This document shows, one piece after another, positions 50,525 through 60,922 of a DNA stretch of 64,000 nt. This stretch comes from Kosakonia pseudosacchari. Lineage in GTDB: Bacteria; Pseudomonadota; Gammaproteobacteria; Enterobacterales; Enterobacteriaceae. The DNA is taken from NCBI RefSeq assembly GCF_900184035.1, contig NZ_FXWP01000004.1, positions 1 to 64,000 on the forward strand, given 5' to 3'. Position 1 is the stretch's first letter, and each line of letters opens with the position of its first letter. Made by a program: the position numbers and the translations under genes. The notes beneath the pieces are model-generated. The model had not been told where the DNA came from, ran no database searches, and was given only the letters and a program-made list of their open reading frames with translations.

Positions 50525-50548
50525 CTTCTATCACTTTATCTGATGACC

Positions 50549-51277
50549 TTAGTCATTTTTTGCCATTGTATGTAACATATAGTTCACATCTACCCCCGGC
50601 CCTAACGTAAACTGGTTTAACAACGGGTTGTAATGTAACCCGGTGATGTGACGCTCCTGTAACACAGTGCCGTCAACCCAGTTTAAGAGCTCCGCTGGCT
50701 TAATAAATTTCTTCACGTCGTGCGTCCCTTTCGGCACCATGCGCAGCACATATTCCGCGCCGACGACCGCCATCAACCAGGCTTTGCCGTTGCGGTTAAT
50801 GGTAGAGAAGAAGACATGACCGCCGGGTTTGACCAACTGCGCGCAGGCTTTGACCACCGATTGCGGATCCGGAACATGCTCCAGCATCTCCATGCAGGTG
50901 ACGACGTCATACTGCTGCGCGTGTTTTGCCGCATGCTCTTCCACAGTTTCCTGCACGTAATTGACCTGAACGCCAGATTCCAGCGCATGCAAACGCGCTA
51001 CCTGGAGTGGTTCAAAGCCCATATCGAGCCCGGTGACCTCCGCGCCTTCTTGCGCCATGCTTTCCGCCAGAATCCCGCCGCCGCAACCGACATCGAGCAC
51101 TTTCTTACCGAACAGACCGGCAGCATGTTCGCCAATATAGCCCAGACGCAGCGGGTTGATGCGGTGCAGGGGTTTAAACTCACCTTCTTTATCCCACCAG
51201 CGCGAGGCGACTGCCTCAAATTTGGCGATTTCAGCATGATCAACGTTCTGAGCGGCCGGCGTTTTTTCGGCATTCAT
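50549..51277 (-). CDS. ubiG: Ubiquinone biosynthesis O-methyltransferase
   Basis: Carries out both O-methylations of ubiquinone synthesis, using S-adenosylmethionine. The 242-residue product has the class I methyltransferase motif [17 protein letters not shown] (residues about 59-75), the acidic loop [14 protein letters not shown], and motif [17 protein letters not shown]. The N-terminus [21 protein letters not shown] is normal for UbiG (E. coli 240 residues). It is divergent from gyrA over 158 bases. Confidence 0.96.
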   Translation of the reverse strand: MNAEKTPAAQNVDHAEIAKFEAVASRWWDKEGEFKPLHRINPLRLGYIGEHAAGLFGKKVLDVGCGGGILAESMAQEGAEVTGLDMGFEPLQVARLHALESGVQVNYVQETVEEHAAKHAQQYDVVTCMEMLEHVPDPQSVVKACAQLVKPGGHVFFSTINRNGKAWLMAVVGAEYVLRMVPKGTHDVKKFIKPAELLNWVDGTVLQERHITGLHYNPLLNQFTLGPGVDVNYMLHTMAKND

Positions 51278-51362
51278 GGGCGCAATAACTCCTCTATCAA
51301 TAAGACCCGTGAGTATATCAGGCCAACGGGATGAATAAACCTTTGCACGGGTGTTATAGGTT

Positions 51363-51391
51363 TACCTGTATCAAAGCGGTTGTGTTATAAT
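51363..51391 (+). promoter_or_regulatory. gyrA promoter
   Basis: A perfect -10 TATAAT lies at 51386-51391, 45 bases before the gyrA start. The -35 is poor: TACCTG at 51363-51368 gives 17-base spacing, and TTTACC at 51361-51366 gives 19. Supercoiling-sensitive gyrase promoters often have a weak -35. Confidence 0.65.
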
Positions 51392-51435
51392 TTGCGACCT
51401 TTGAATCCGGGATACAGTAGAGGGATAGCGGTTAG

Positions 51436-54078
51436 ATGAGCGACCTTGCGAGAGAAATTACACCGGTTAACATCGAGGAAGAGCTGAAGAGCTCCTATCT
51501 GGACTATGCGATGTCGGTCATTGTTGGCCGTGCGCTTCCGGATGTCCGAGATGGCCTGAAACCGGTTCACCGTCGCGTACTTTACGCCATGAACGTATTG
51601 GGCAATGACTGGAATAAAGCCTACAAAAAATCTGCCCGTGTCGTTGGTGACGTAATCGGTAAGTACCATCCCCATGGCGATTCCGCAGTGTACGACACCA
51701 TTGTCCGTATGGCGCAGCCGTTTTCGCTGCGTTACATGCTGGTCGATGGTCAGGGGAACTTCGGTTCCATCGATGGCGACTCTGCGGCGGCGATGCGTTA
51801 TACGGAAATCCGCCTGGCGAAGATCGCCCATGAATTGATGGCCGATCTGGAAAAAGAGACGGTTGATTACGTCGATAACTACGACGGCACCGAAAAAATC
51901 CCTGATGTGATGCCCACCAAGATCCCGAACCTGCTGGTGAACGGTTCGTCGGGTATCGCCGTCGGTATGGCTACCAACATTCCGCCACATAACCTGACGG
52001 AAGTGATCAATGGTTGCCTGGCCTACATTGATAACGAAGACATCAGCATTGAAGAGCTGATGGTGCATATTCCGGGGCCGGATTTTCCGACTGCGGCGAT
52101 CATCAACGGTCGCCGTGGCATCGAAGAGGCCTATCGCACCGGTCGCGGCAAGATCTACATTCGCGCACGCGCGGAAGTAGAAACCGACGCGAAAAGCGGT
52201 CGCGAAACTATTATCGTGCACGAAATTCCGTATCAGGTGAACAAAGCGCGCCTGATCGAGAAGATTGCCGAGCTGGTGAAAGATAAACGCGTTGAAGGTA
52301 TCAGCGCGCTGCGCGACGAGTCCGATAAAGACGGTATGCGCATCGTTATCGAAATCAAACGCGACGCCGTGGGTGAAGTGGTTCTGAACAACCTCTACTC
52401 CCAGACGCAATTGCAGGTTTCCTTCGGTATCAACATGGTGGCTCTGCACCATGGCCAGCCGAAGATCATGGCGCTGAAAGAAATTCTCGCCGCGTTTGTG
52501 CGCCACCGCCGTGAAGTGGTGACGCGTCGTACCATTTTCGAACTGCGTAAAGCTCGCGACCGCGCACATATCCTCGAAGCGCTGGCCGTGGCGCTGGCGA
52601 ACATCGACCCGATCATTGAGCTGATCCGCCGCGCGCCGACGCCTGCTGAAGCGAAAGCAGGGCTGATCGCGCAGCCGTGGGATCTGGGCAATGTCTCTGC
52701 CATGCTGGAACGTGCGGGCGATGACGCGGCGCGTCCGGAGTGGCTGGAGCCGGAGTTTGGGATTCGTGATGGCAAATACTATCTGACCGAACAGCAGGCA
52801 CAGGCGATTCTGGATCTGCGTTTGCAGAAACTGACCGGCCTTGAGCATGAAAAACTGCTCGATGAGTACAAAGAGCTGCTGGAGCAGATTGCTGAGCTGC
52901 TGCATATCCTTGGCAGCGCTGAACGCCTGATGGAAGTGATCCGCGAAGAGCTTGAGCTGGTTCGCGAACAGTTTGGCGACGAGCGTCGTACCGAAATTAC
53001 CGCGAATACTGCCGATATCAACATCGAAGACCTGATCAATCAGGAAGATGTGGTGGTTACGTTGTCGCACCAGGGCTATGTGAAGTATCAGCCGCTGACC
53101 GACTACGAAGCCCAGCGCCGTGGCGGTAAAGGCAAATCGGCTGCGCGTATTAAAGAAGAAGACTTTATCGATCGCCTGCTGGTGGCCAACACCCATGACA
53201 CCATCCTCTGCTTCTCCAGCCGTGGACGTTTGTACTGGATGAAGGTTTATCAGTTGCCGGAAGCAAGCCGTGGCGCGCGTGGTCGCCCGATCGTCAACCT
53301 GCTGCCGCTGGAGCCGAACGAGCGTATCACCGCTATCCTGCCGGTGCGTGAATACGAAGAGGGCGTGAACGTCTTTATGGCGACCGCCAGTGGTACCGTG
53401 AAGAAAACTGCGCTTACCGAATTCAGCCGTCCGCGTTCTGCCGGTATCATTGCCGTCAACCTGAACGAAGGCGATGAATTGATTGGCGTCGATCTGACGT
53501 CAGGTACCGACGAAGTGATGCTCTTCTCCGCGGCGGGTAAAGTGGTGCGCTTTAAAGAAGGTGCCGTGCGTGCAATGGGTCGTACTGCGACCGGTGTTCG
53601 TGGCATCAAGCTTGCGGAAAAAGACAGCGTTGTCTCGCTGATCGTACCGCGCGGCGAAGGCGCAATCCTGACGGTCACGCAGAACGGTTACGGTAAACGT
53701 ACGGCGGAAACCGAGTACCCAACCAAATCACGCGGTACCCAGGGCGTTATCTCTATCAAAGTCACCGAGCGTAACGGCGCAGTGGTCGGCGCGGTTCAGG
53801 TTGATGATTGCGACCAGATCATGATGATCACCGATGCCGGTACGCTGGTGCGTACACGCGTCTCGGAAATCAGCGTAGTAGGGCGTAACACCCAAGGCGT
53901 TATTCTGATCCGCACCGCGGAAGATGAAAACGTAGTGGGTCTGCAGCGTGTTGCTGAGCCGGTAGATGATGAAGAGTTAGATTCCATCGACGGTAGCGTG
54001 GCGGAAGGCGATGATGATATCGCGCCGGAAGTTGATACCGATACCGACGACGACGCGGCGGACGACGACGCCGAGTAA
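51436..54078 (+). CDS. gyrA: DNA gyrase subunit A
   Basis: The breakage-reunion subunit of DNA gyrase. The 880-residue product has the N-terminal winged-helix/tower region with catalytic Tyr122 in [10 protein letters not shown]. The quinolone-resistance region reads [12 protein letters not shown], with Ser83 and Asp87 as in susceptible E. coli. The C-terminal beta-pinwheel begins near residue 530 and has the GyrA box QRRGGKG. An acidic tail rich in Asp (residues about 845-880) closes the protein. It is preceded by a promoter with a perfect TATAAT and followed by a strong terminator. Confidence 0.98.
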   Translation: MSDLAREITPVNIEEELKSSYLDYAMSVIVGRALPDVRDGLKPVHRRVLYAMNVLGNDWNKAYKKSARVVGDVIGKYHPHGDSAVYDTIVRMAQPFSLRYMLVDGQGNFGSIDGDSAAAMRYTEIRLAKIAHELMADLEKETVDYVDNYDGTEKIPDVMPTKIPNLLVNGSSGIAVGMATNIPPHNLTEVINGCLAYIDNEDISIEELMVHIPGPDFPTAAIINGRRGIEEAYRTGRGKIYIRARAEVETDAKSGRETIIVHEIPYQVNKARLIEKIAELVKDKRVEGISALRDESDKDGMRIVIEIKRDAVGEVVLNNLYSQTQLQVSFGINMVALHHGQPKIMALKEILAAFVRHRREVVTRRTIFELRKARDRAHILEALAVALANIDPIIELIRRAPTPAEAKAGLIAQPWDLGNVSAMLERAGDDAARPEWLEPEFGIRDGKYYLTEQQAQAILDLRLQKLTGLEHEKLLDEYKELLEQIAELLHILGSAERLMEVIREELELVREQFGDERRTEITANTADINIEDLINQEDVVVTLSHQGYVKYQPLTDYEAQRRGGKGKSAARIKEEDFIDRLLVANTHDTILCFSSRGRLYWMKVYQLPEASRGARGRPIVNLLPLEPNERITAILPVREYEEGVNVFMATASGTVKKTALTEFSRPRSAGIIAVNLNEGDELIGVDLTSGTDEVMLFSAAGKVVRFKEGAVRAMGRTATGVRGIKLAEKDSVVSLIVPRGEGAILTVTQNGYGKRTAETEYPTKSRGTQGVISIKVTERNGAVVGAVQVDDCDQIMMITDAGTLVRTRVSEISVVGRNTQGVILIRTAEDENVVGLQRVAEPVDDEELDSIDGSVAEGDDDIAPEVDTDTDDDAADDDAE

Positions 54079-54086
54079 TGCGTTAT

Positions 54087-54112
54087 AAGGGGCCGGTTTC
54101 CGGCCCTTTTTC
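54087..54112 (+). terminator. Terminator of gyrA
   Basis: AAGGGGCCGG (54087-54096) and CCGGCCCTTTT (54100-54110) form a GC-rich stem with a TTT loop and one G-U pair, running into five T. Confidence 0.9.
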
Positions 54113-54192
54113 ATTGCCGTTGCGGCCTTTGCGATTTATCGCTACCTTAAACACACTCTTTTTTAACTTCCTTGTGGCGGAGTTTCCCCAGG

Positions 54193-57039
54193 TTGAAATA
54201 CCTCGTCTCTTTTCGCAGTACCCTGAAAGTTTCCCGCTATCTCTTCAGGGCGCTGGCGCTATTGCTTTGGCTGTTGATTGCCTTTTTTTCTGTCTTTTAT
54301 ATTGTTAACGCCTTGCATGACAAAGAGTCGGAAATTCGTCAGGAATTTAACCTCAGTTCCGATCAGGCGCAGCGTTACATTCAGCGCACGTCTGACGTAA
54401 TGAAAGAGCTGAAGTACATCGCCGAAAACCGCCTGACGGCGGAAAACGGTATTCTGACTTCGCGCAACCGCGACGACAAAACCGATGTCCCGACATTTTT
54501 ACCGCTGTTCCCGGACTCTGACTGCTCCGCCATGGGCAACTCCTGGCGCGGCTCGCTGGAGTCGCTGGCGTGGTTTATGCGCTACTGGCGCGATAATTTC
54601 TCCGCCGCTTACGATCTCAACCGCGTGTTTTTGATCGGTAGCGACAATCTCTGTATGGCCGATTTTGGCCTGCGCGATCTCCCCGTTGAACGCGATGACA
54701 CGCTGAAAAGTCTGCATGAACGCATCGTTAAATATCGCAATGCCCCGCAGGATGAGCGCAGCAACAATGTCTACTGGATGAGCCAGGGGCCGCGTCCGGG
54801 GATCGGTTACTTCTATGCGCTGACGCCGGTTTACCTCGGTAACCGCCTGCAAGCGCTGCTGGGTACAGAACAGTCCATTCGCATGGAAAACTTCTTTACG
54901 CCGGGCAGCTTGCCAATGGGTGTGACCATTCTGGACGACAACGGGCATGCGCTGATTTCACTTACCGGCCAGGATAGCGGCATTGTTGTCGATCCGCGCT
55001 GGATGCAAGAACGTTCGTGGTTTGGTTATACCTCGGGTTTTCGCGAACTGATCCTGAAAAAGAGCCTGCCGCCGTCATCGCTGAGCGTGGTCTACTCCGT
55101 ACCGGTAGACATGGTGCTGGAACGCATTCGTATGCTGATCCTTAACGCGGTATTGCTGAATGTGCTGGTCGGTGTGGCGCTCTTTACCCTTGCGCGCATG
55201 TATGAGCGGCGGATTTTTATTCCGGCGGAAAATGATGCCCAGCGGCTGGAAGAACATGAGCAGTTCAACCGTAAAATTGTCGCCTCCGCGCCGGTGGGGA
55301 TCTGCATTTTACGTACTCAGGACGGCACAAACATCCTCAGTAACGAGCTGGCGCACAACTATCTGAATATGTTGACGCATGAAGACAGGCAGCGGCTTAC
55401 GCAAATTATCTGTGGTCAGCAGGTCAATTTCGTTGATGTGCTGACCAGCAATAATACCAATCTGCAAATTAGCTTTGTTCATTCACGTTATCGCAATGAA
55501 AACGTGGCGATTTGCGTGCTGGTGGATGTTTCCGCCCGCGTGAAGATGGAAGAGTCGTTGCAGGAGATGGCGCAAGCGGCGGAGCAGGCGAGCCAGTCGA
55601 AATCGATGTTCCTTGCGACAGTCAGCCATGAGTTGCGCACACCGCTGTACGGTATTATCGGCAACCTCGATCTGTTGCAAACGAAAGAGCTTCCGAAAGG
55701 GGTCGACAGGCTGGTCACCGCAATGAATAACTCGTCGAGCCTGCTGCTGAAAATTATCAGCGATATCCTTGATTTCTCGAAAATTGAATCGGAACAGTTG
55801 AAAATCGAGCCGCGTGAGTTCTCCCCACGCGAAGTGATGAGCCATATCACCGCCAACTATTTACCGCTGGTGGTGCGTAAACAACTGGGGCTGTACTGCT
55901 TTATTGAACCGGATGTGCCGATGGCGCTCAACGGTGACCCGATGCGTTTACAGCAGGTGATTTCCAACCTGCTCAGCAACGCGATTAAGTTCACTGATAT
56001 GGGTTGTATCGTGCTGCATGTGCATCGCGACGCCGATTATCTCAGCATCCGCGTACGTGATACCGGTGTGGGGATCCCCGGTAAAGAAGTGGTGCGTCTG
56101 TTCGATCCCTTCTTCCAGGTGGGAACGGGCGTGCAGCGTAACTTCCAGGGAACCGGACTGGGGCTGGCGATTTGCGAAAAATTGATCAGCATGATGGATG
56201 GCGATATTTCCGTTGATACCGAACCGGGCATGGGTAGTCAGTTTACCATCCGTATTCCCCTGTACGGCGCCGTACCGCCGGTGCGCGCAGATGTGGATGG
56301 CCTGGCGGAAACCTGCTGTTGGCTGGCGGTGCGTAATGCCTGGCTGTCGGGTTATTTGCAGACATTACTGCAATGGAACGGTATTCAGGTTAAGCAGTAC
56401 GACGGGCGCACGCTGGGCAACCAGGATACGTTGATCACCGATGATGAACTCTCCGCGTCGTGGACCGGACGCGCGGCCATTATTTTCTGCCGCCGCCATA
56501 TCGGTATTCCGGTCGAGCGCGCGCCGGGCGAATGGTTGCACAGCGTTGCGTCACCACACGATCTGCTGGCGCTGCTGGGGCGCATTTACCGGGTTCAGGT
56601 TATCGAGCCGCAGGCGAGCAATGCGCTACCGGCTGAGACCCGGGAAGCGGCGCGTAACGATGACATGATGATCCTGGTGGTGGACGATCATCCGATTAAC
56701 CGCCGCCTGCTGGCCGATCAGCTGGGATCGCTGGGATATCAGTGTAAAACGGCCAATGACGGTGTGGATGCGCTGAATGTTCTGAGTAAAAACTCTATCG
56801 ATATTGTGCTTAGCGACGTCAACATGCCGAATATGGACGGTTATCGCCTGACACAACGTATTCGTCAGTTAGGGCTAACGCTGCCGGTGATTGGTGTGAC
56901 GGCTAACGCGCTGGCGGAAGAGAAGCAACGCTGTCTGGAATCGGGTATGGATAGCTGCCTGTCGAAGCCGGTAACGCTGGATATTCTCAAGCAAACGCTG
57001 GCGGCGTATGCCGCGCGGGTACGAAACAGCAGAGTATAA
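54193..57039 (+). CDS. rcsC: Hybrid sensor kinase RcsC
   Basis: The inner-membrane hybrid kinase of the Rcs envelope-stress phosphorelay. The 948-residue product has two membrane segments (about 18-42 and 312-333) around a periplasmic domain, then a linker, the dimerisation/histidine domain with His479 in ATVSHELRTPLYG, the ATPase domain (NLLSNAIKF, GTGLGLAICEKL), and a C-terminal receiver with Asp875 in LSDVNMPNMDG. I chose TTG at 54193 (LKYLVSFRSTLK) because it gives the E. coli numbering of both phospho-residues. A GTG at 54172 is an alternative with GGCGGAG nearby. It converges on rcsB. Confidence 0.93.
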   Translation: MKYLVSFRSTLKVSRYLFRALALLLWLLIAFFSVFYIVNALHDKESEIRQEFNLSSDQAQRYIQRTSDVMKELKYIAENRLTAENGILTSRNRDDKTDVPTFLPLFPDSDCSAMGNSWRGSLESLAWFMRYWRDNFSAAYDLNRVFLIGSDNLCMADFGLRDLPVERDDTLKSLHERIVKYRNAPQDERSNNVYWMSQGPRPGIGYFYALTPVYLGNRLQALLGTEQSIRMENFFTPGSLPMGVTILDDNGHALISLTGQDSGIVVDPRWMQERSWFGYTSGFRELILKKSLPPSSLSVVYSVPVDMVLERIRMLILNAVLLNVLVGVALFTLARMYERRIFIPAENDAQRLEEHEQFNRKIVASAPVGICILRTQDGTNILSNELAHNYLNMLTHEDRQRLTQIICGQQVNFVDVLTSNNTNLQISFVHSRYRNENVAICVLVDVSARVKMEESLQEMAQAAEQASQSKSMFLATVSHELRTPLYGIIGNLDLLQTKELPKGVDRLVTAMNNSSSLLLKIISDILDFSKIESEQLKIEPREFSPREVMSHITANYLPLVVRKQLGLYCFIEPDVPMALNGDPMRLQQVISNLLSNAIKFTDMGCIVLHVHRDADYLSIRVRDTGVGIPGKEVVRLFDPFFQVGTGVQRNFQGTGLGLAICEKLISMMDGDISVDTEPGMGSQFTIRIPLYGAVPPVRADVDGLAETCCWLAVRNAWLSGYLQTLLQWNGIQVKQYDGRTLGNQDTLITDDELSASWTGRAAIIFCRRHIGIPVERAPGEWLHSVASPHDLLALLGRIYRVQVIEPQASNALPAETREAARNDDMMILVVDDHPINRRLLADQLGSLGYQCKTANDGVDALNVLSKNSIDIVLSDVNMPNMDGYRLTQRIRQLGLTLPVIGVTANALAEEKQRCLESGMDSCLSKPVTLDILKQTLAAYAARVRNSRV

Positions 57040-57040
57040 A

Positions 57041-57065
57041 AAGAACCCCGGCGAGTGCCGGGGTT
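57041..57065 (-). terminator. Terminator between convergent rcsC and rcsB
   Basis: AACCCCGGC (57044-57052) and GCCGGGGTT (57057-57065) pair perfectly over 9 bp with a 4-base loop. Read on the minus strand it is followed by CTTTTTAT, so it ends rcsB; on the plus strand there is no T run. Confidence 0.85.
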
Positions 57066-57071
57066 ACAGGA

Positions 57072-57722
57072 TTACTCTTTTTCTGTCTGCGTCAGGGTGA
57101 CGGAGGAGAGATAGTTCAGCAGCGCGATATCGTTATCGACACCCAGTTTCATCATTGCTGATTTCTTCTGGCTACTGATGGTTTTGATACTGCGGTTCAG
57201 CTTTTTGGCGATTTCCGTTACCAGGAAACCTTCGGCAAACAGGCGCAGCACTTCGCTCTCTTTTGGTGACAGACGTTTGTCGCCGTAACCGCCAGCGCTG
57301 ATTTTTTCCAGCAGGCGGGAGACGCTTTCCGGGGTGAATTTCTTCCCTTTTTGCAATGCCGCCAGCGCTTTTGGCAGGTCTGTCGGCGCGCCCTGTTTCA
57401 GCACGATACCTTCAATATCCAGATCCAGCACTGCGCTCAGGATTGCCGGGTTATTGTTCATGGTAAGCACAATAATCGACAGCGTCGGGAAGTGACGTTT
57501 AATGTATTTGATAAGCGTGATGCCATCGCCGTATTTATCGCCCGGCATTGACAGGTCGGTTATCAATACGTTTGCCTCAAGTTTCGGCAGGTTGTTAATC
57601 AGCGCTGTAGAGTCTTCAAATTCACCGACAACGTTTACCCATTCGATTTGTTCGAGTGACTTGCGAATACCGAACAGTACAATCGGATGGTCATCGGCAA
57701 TAATTACGTTCATATTGTTCAT
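57072..57722 (-). CDS. rcsB: Response regulator RcsB
   Basis: The DNA-binding output of the Rcs phosphorelay, controlling capsule, motility, cell division and small RNA genes, alone or with partners. The 216-residue protein has an N-terminal receiver with the acidic pair in IIADDHPIV and phospho-acceptor Asp56 in VLITDLSMPG. A LuxR-type helix-turn-helix follows near residues 150-205 (LSPKESEVLRLFAEGFLVTEIA, shown in part as PKESEVLRLFAEGF). The length equals E. coli RcsB. It is 16 bases downstream of rcsD on the same strand. Confidence 0.98.
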   Translation of the reverse strand: MNNMNVIIADDHPIVLFGIRKSLEQIEWVNVVGEFEDSTALINNLPKLEANVLITDLSMPGDKYGDGITLIKYIKRHFPTLSIIVLTMNNNPAILSAVLDLDIEGIVLKQGAPTDLPKALAALQKGKKFTPESVSRLLEKISAGGYGDKRLSPKESEVLRLFAEGFLVTEIAKKLNRSIKTISSQKKSAMMKLGVDNDIALLNYLSSVTLTQTEKE

Positions 57723-57738
57723 GTATTAGGCTACCTTG

Positions 57739-60408
57739 CTACAGCAAGCTCTTGACGTAAGCGTCAATGTCGCTGATGTAATTTTCTATGCCTGGAACAT
57801 CGCTCTCGCGAATTAATTGCTCCAGCGTTTCGCACAACTGCTTACCAGGTACCAGATTAAGCATGGCAAACACGCCTTTCAGGCGGTGTGCCGTCTGCGC
57901 CAGCGCCGCGAAATCGCGCAACGCCGACTCAGTATACAACCTCTTAACATCATCGGGTACTGTGTCAACAAACAGCGCGTAATAGCCGCTGGCGTGGAGC
58001 TCGGCGTTTTCGTCACCCCCCAAAGGCGACTCCGGTACATCCTCCTGCGCCAGTTGCTCTTCAATGAGTTGCAATATTGCTCCCTGCATTGCATTGCTCA
58101 TATTAAAGTTCACGCGCAATTGGCCAGGGCCAATTTTCCGCACGCCTGCCTCATCATCGCTTAAAAGCAAGCCTGAGGCAGTAAGATTAGACGGATTATC
58201 TGTCAAAAATAGATCATATTCTTGACTTGATAACCGCTCATCCGGGGAAATACAACTCGCCCCCCAGTTTTCCAACTGGCGAACCACAATATTACGGATT
58301 TCGTTAGAGGTAATATCAATCATCGCCACAACGTCATCGAGTAATTTTTCTTCGCTCTCTGCCTGTTGCGGACGGGCCGCCATTTTCACATGCAGGGAGT
58401 AGCGAGTGCCCAGATCCTCACGCGCTTTAATATTCAGATGTCCGCCAAGTTTACGTGCCAGCTGATCGCACAGCCAGAAGGTGAGGGCGTTCGCTTTCCC
58501 GTACTGGTCACCCTGCGTATCGTTAAGGAACGGGAAATGCAGATTATCGATTTCACTGGCGTTCACACCCACGCCGGTGTCGAGGATCCGGAAAGTCAGG
58601 CGATCCTCAGCCGATTCGTCCACATTCACTTCAAGCGTGATTTTCCCCATCTGCGTGGTCGTGACCGCGTACTGGATCAATAGCAGCAGGATCCGACGCA
58701 GCGCGTCGCGATCGCCGTGACGCTCTTCATTGGCCGGAAGCGGGTTATTAATTAAGAGTTGCAGACCCTTACGTTTGATAACCGGCAGGACCTCCGGCAC
58801 CACTTCGTCAATCAAATCCTGAATCGAGAACAGTGTCGGGGAGCCTTTCCAGCTGTCGCTCTCCAGCATATGCGCCAACTGGATTTCATCGACCAGTTGA
58901 ACCAGCCTGTCGGCGTGATCCGCGACAAGATTGCCTTCCTGAGTCTGCAAGGCGGCCGCTTCGCCAGCCAGCGCTTTCACCGGCTGTTTGAGCGACTCGG
59001 CAAGGTTACTCATAAAGCTGGCGCGGCCCTGCTGGTTTTTCTCATAAAGTCGTTGCGCCTGCTTCAGCTTTTTATTGACCAGCACTTCTCTGTCCTGGTC
59101 GCGAATAATAAAGATCTGCGTACGCGACGCGACCTGGCTGCGAAACTGACGGATTTCGTACAGTTCGTTATTGATGGTGGCCTGAATCACGCCCTGATGC
59201 TGATCGGCCATGGCCGTAATATTCTGCAGATTCAGGTGCGGCAGTAAGTGATCGGCGATTTTATTGCTCAGAACGGTGCGGTTCGCTTCCTGATCGTGCA
59301 CCAGCAGTCCCAGCGGCAGCAGTGAAACAATCTCTTCATTAAAGGCGCGCAGCACGCGCAGTTCGTTACTCGCCCCCGGCGTTGCCAGACCGTCGGTTTT
59401 ACGTCCTGGCATCTGGCGAAAGGTGGTGTAACCGAACAACGCCAGCGCCAGCAGGCCGATATTCAGCAGTAACGGCAACAGAATGTTTTGTAACGTATCC
59501 AGCAACAGTGTTCCGAATGGCACCTGCCAGACCAGACGCAGCCCGGTGCCATTCAACGCCGAGGAGATCTCGATGCGCGAACTATTAAAGTTGACGGCAA
59601 CGCTGTCGGTGGTTTCCTTATCCTGCCCGCGCGTGTTGGTCTGCGTGGTATCCGGATCGAGACGGAAGCTATCCAGCGTCATGCCGGGTGGGATCAGATC
59701 ATTAATTGGCAAATCGAATGCGACCACCGTGGCCAGGTGGCCCGGTTGGTTGAATGTCGTACGCAGCGTGAAGTAATGGCCGTTTTGCCAGGCCAGATGG
59801 CGCAGAGATGAAAAGCTCTCGCGTTCATCAAGGGCATTCGCCTGCTGCAGCATTTCCGCACGGCGGGAATCGACAATATTACTGATCGTGGTGTCTTTGA
59901 AACCGGAAGAAAGATCTTTTAGCGGTAACGTCGATACCAGGATCATGCTGTTATCCTGGCCGTTAAGATAGTACATCGACCAGGGCACGGTTTCCGCGCC
60001 CCAGAGCGTATCGAGGTAAGTGGAGATCCGCTGCGTCATTTCCAGCGTTGAACTGTCATGAGAACCAAAAATCAACGCTTCTGTTTTACGCCGCGGTTTT
60101 TCCAGATAGTAAACATCTTGCTTTAAGCGCGTTTCTTGCAGGCCTTCACCAGACGTAGCGGCAGGCGCAGCTGCAATGTTGTCGTAGATTTGCCAGGTAG
60201 CGTAGCGCCAGGTGTCGATACGCTTATGAATAGCGTGGGTGATATCGACAATCTGATAGCTTTTATCTTTTAACCAGGCGTTGACCGCACTTTGGATCAT
60301 CACGCCCATTGTTACCAACAGGACGATAATCAACAAAAGAAAGTAACGGGTGATGTTGCCCGGTATCAGGGAAAATTTGCCAGGGATCATTGTGTCCGAT
60401 CGACTCAT
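57739..60408 (-). CDS. rcsD: Phosphotransferase RcsD
   Basis: The membrane intermediate that passes phosphate from RcsC to RcsB. The 889-residue product has two membrane segments (about 20-43 and 306-327) around a periplasmic domain, a kinase-like region without a usable phospho-histidine or intact ATP site, and a C-terminal HPt domain with His841 in AQTAHRLKGVFAML. The N-terminus is uncertain: ATG 60406-60408 gives MSRSDTMIPGKF and the family length, but neither it nor a Met six codons later has a strong ribosome site. It forms an operon with rcsB. Confidence 0.95.
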   Translation of the reverse strand: MSRSDTMIPGKFSLIPGNITRYFLLLIIVLLVTMGVMIQSAVNAWLKDKSYQIVDITHAIHKRIDTWRYATWQIYDNIAAAPAATSGEGLQETRLKQDVYYLEKPRRKTEALIFGSHDSSTLEMTQRISTYLDTLWGAETVPWSMYYLNGQDNSMILVSTLPLKDLSSGFKDTTISNIVDSRRAEMLQQANALDERESFSSLRHLAWQNGHYFTLRTTFNQPGHLATVVAFDLPINDLIPPGMTLDSFRLDPDTTQTNTRGQDKETTDSVAVNFNSSRIEISSALNGTGLRLVWQVPFGTLLLDTLQNILLPLLLNIGLLALALFGYTTFRQMPGRKTDGLATPGASNELRVLRAFNEEIVSLLPLGLLVHDQEANRTVLSNKIADHLLPHLNLQNITAMADQHQGVIQATINNELYEIRQFRSQVASRTQIFIIRDQDREVLVNKKLKQAQRLYEKNQQGRASFMSNLAESLKQPVKALAGEAAALQTQEGNLVADHADRLVQLVDEIQLAHMLESDSWKGSPTLFSIQDLIDEVVPEVLPVIKRKGLQLLINNPLPANEERHGDRDALRRILLLLIQYAVTTTQMGKITLEVNVDESAEDRLTFRILDTGVGVNASEIDNLHFPFLNDTQGDQYGKANALTFWLCDQLARKLGGHLNIKAREDLGTRYSLHVKMAARPQQAESEEKLLDDVVAMIDITSNEIRNIVVRQLENWGASCISPDERLSSQEYDLFLTDNPSNLTASGLLLSDDEAGVRKIGPGQLRVNFNMSNAMQGAILQLIEEQLAQEDVPESPLGGDENAELHASGYYALFVDTVPDDVKRLYTESALRDFAALAQTAHRLKGVFAMLNLVPGKQLCETLEQLIRESDVPGIENYISDIDAYVKSLL

Positions 60409-60828
60409 TCTTGTGTGGAACCCGTTATGACAACACTGCTGTTAACACTCAGCGCTCGCTGAGACAATGTTGCTGCCATGCCGTAATAGCCGCCTATAAC
60501 ACGCGGCGAACGTATAGATGTTGTGTTGCAGAGCAGTGTACAGCAGGCAGTATATCGGTTAATGAGTGAATTTCCAGACTCACTTTCCCGTTTCAGTCTC
60601 GAAAACATGGAGATAGACATATTGACTACATATTGTGGCAAATATGTACAGCCAGGAAAATTTGTACATATATTTACCGTTTGGTTGCAAAAAGAACGCG
60701 ATAAATAACAAGCTATTAATTTCATGAATGCGTCAATCAGAAATATCTGGCATGACAATTGATTAATTAATAGTCGTTACAAATCGTTATTATATCTAAA
60801 TAATTATTCAATTTGCGTAAAGAAGGGT
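60409..60828. promoter_or_regulatory. Region between rcsD and micF
   Basis: These 420 A/T-rich bases contain no supported gene. The rcsD promoter must lie here, reading on the minus strand, but no pair of hexamers is convincing. A 61-codon frame at 60523-60708 has no ribosome site and was not called. Confidence 0.5.
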
Positions 60829-60922
60829 AAAAAAAAACCGAATGCGACGCATCCGGTTATAAGAGGGGTAAACAGACATTCAGATTCGAATGACGGTAAT
60901 AAATAAAGTTAATGATGATAGC
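60829..60922 (-). ncRNA. micF: MicF small RNA
   Basis: On the minus strand the RNA starts GCTATCATCATTAACTTTAT, identical to the conserved ompF-pairing 5' end of MicF. It contains GAATGTCTGTTTACCCC and ends in a terminator hairpin (AACCGGATGC and GCATTCGGTT) with nine T (plus-strand A run 60829-60837). The length is about 94 nt, against 93 in E. coli. It is divergent from ompC, as in E. coli. MicF, with Hfq, represses ompF translation and has further targets. Confidence 0.95.

Larger units (their letters stand above)
50204..50548 (-). promoter_or_regulatory. nrdA upstream region and ubiG 3' end
   Basis: These 345 bases hold no gene. The half nearest nrdA carries the DnaA and NrdR-type boxes listed separately. 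The rest is A/T-rich, with an A run at 50450-50457, and ends in a hairpin after ubiG. Confidence 0.6.

Noticed and set aside
51385..53196. A 603-codon open frame antisense to gyrA
   Set aside because: It lies opposite a highly conserved gene, with low-complexity, His/Phe/Gln-rich translation typical of antisense frames in such genomes.
60523..60708. A 61-codon frame upstream of rcsD
   Set aside because: No ribosome site; it overlaps the expected rcsD promoter region.
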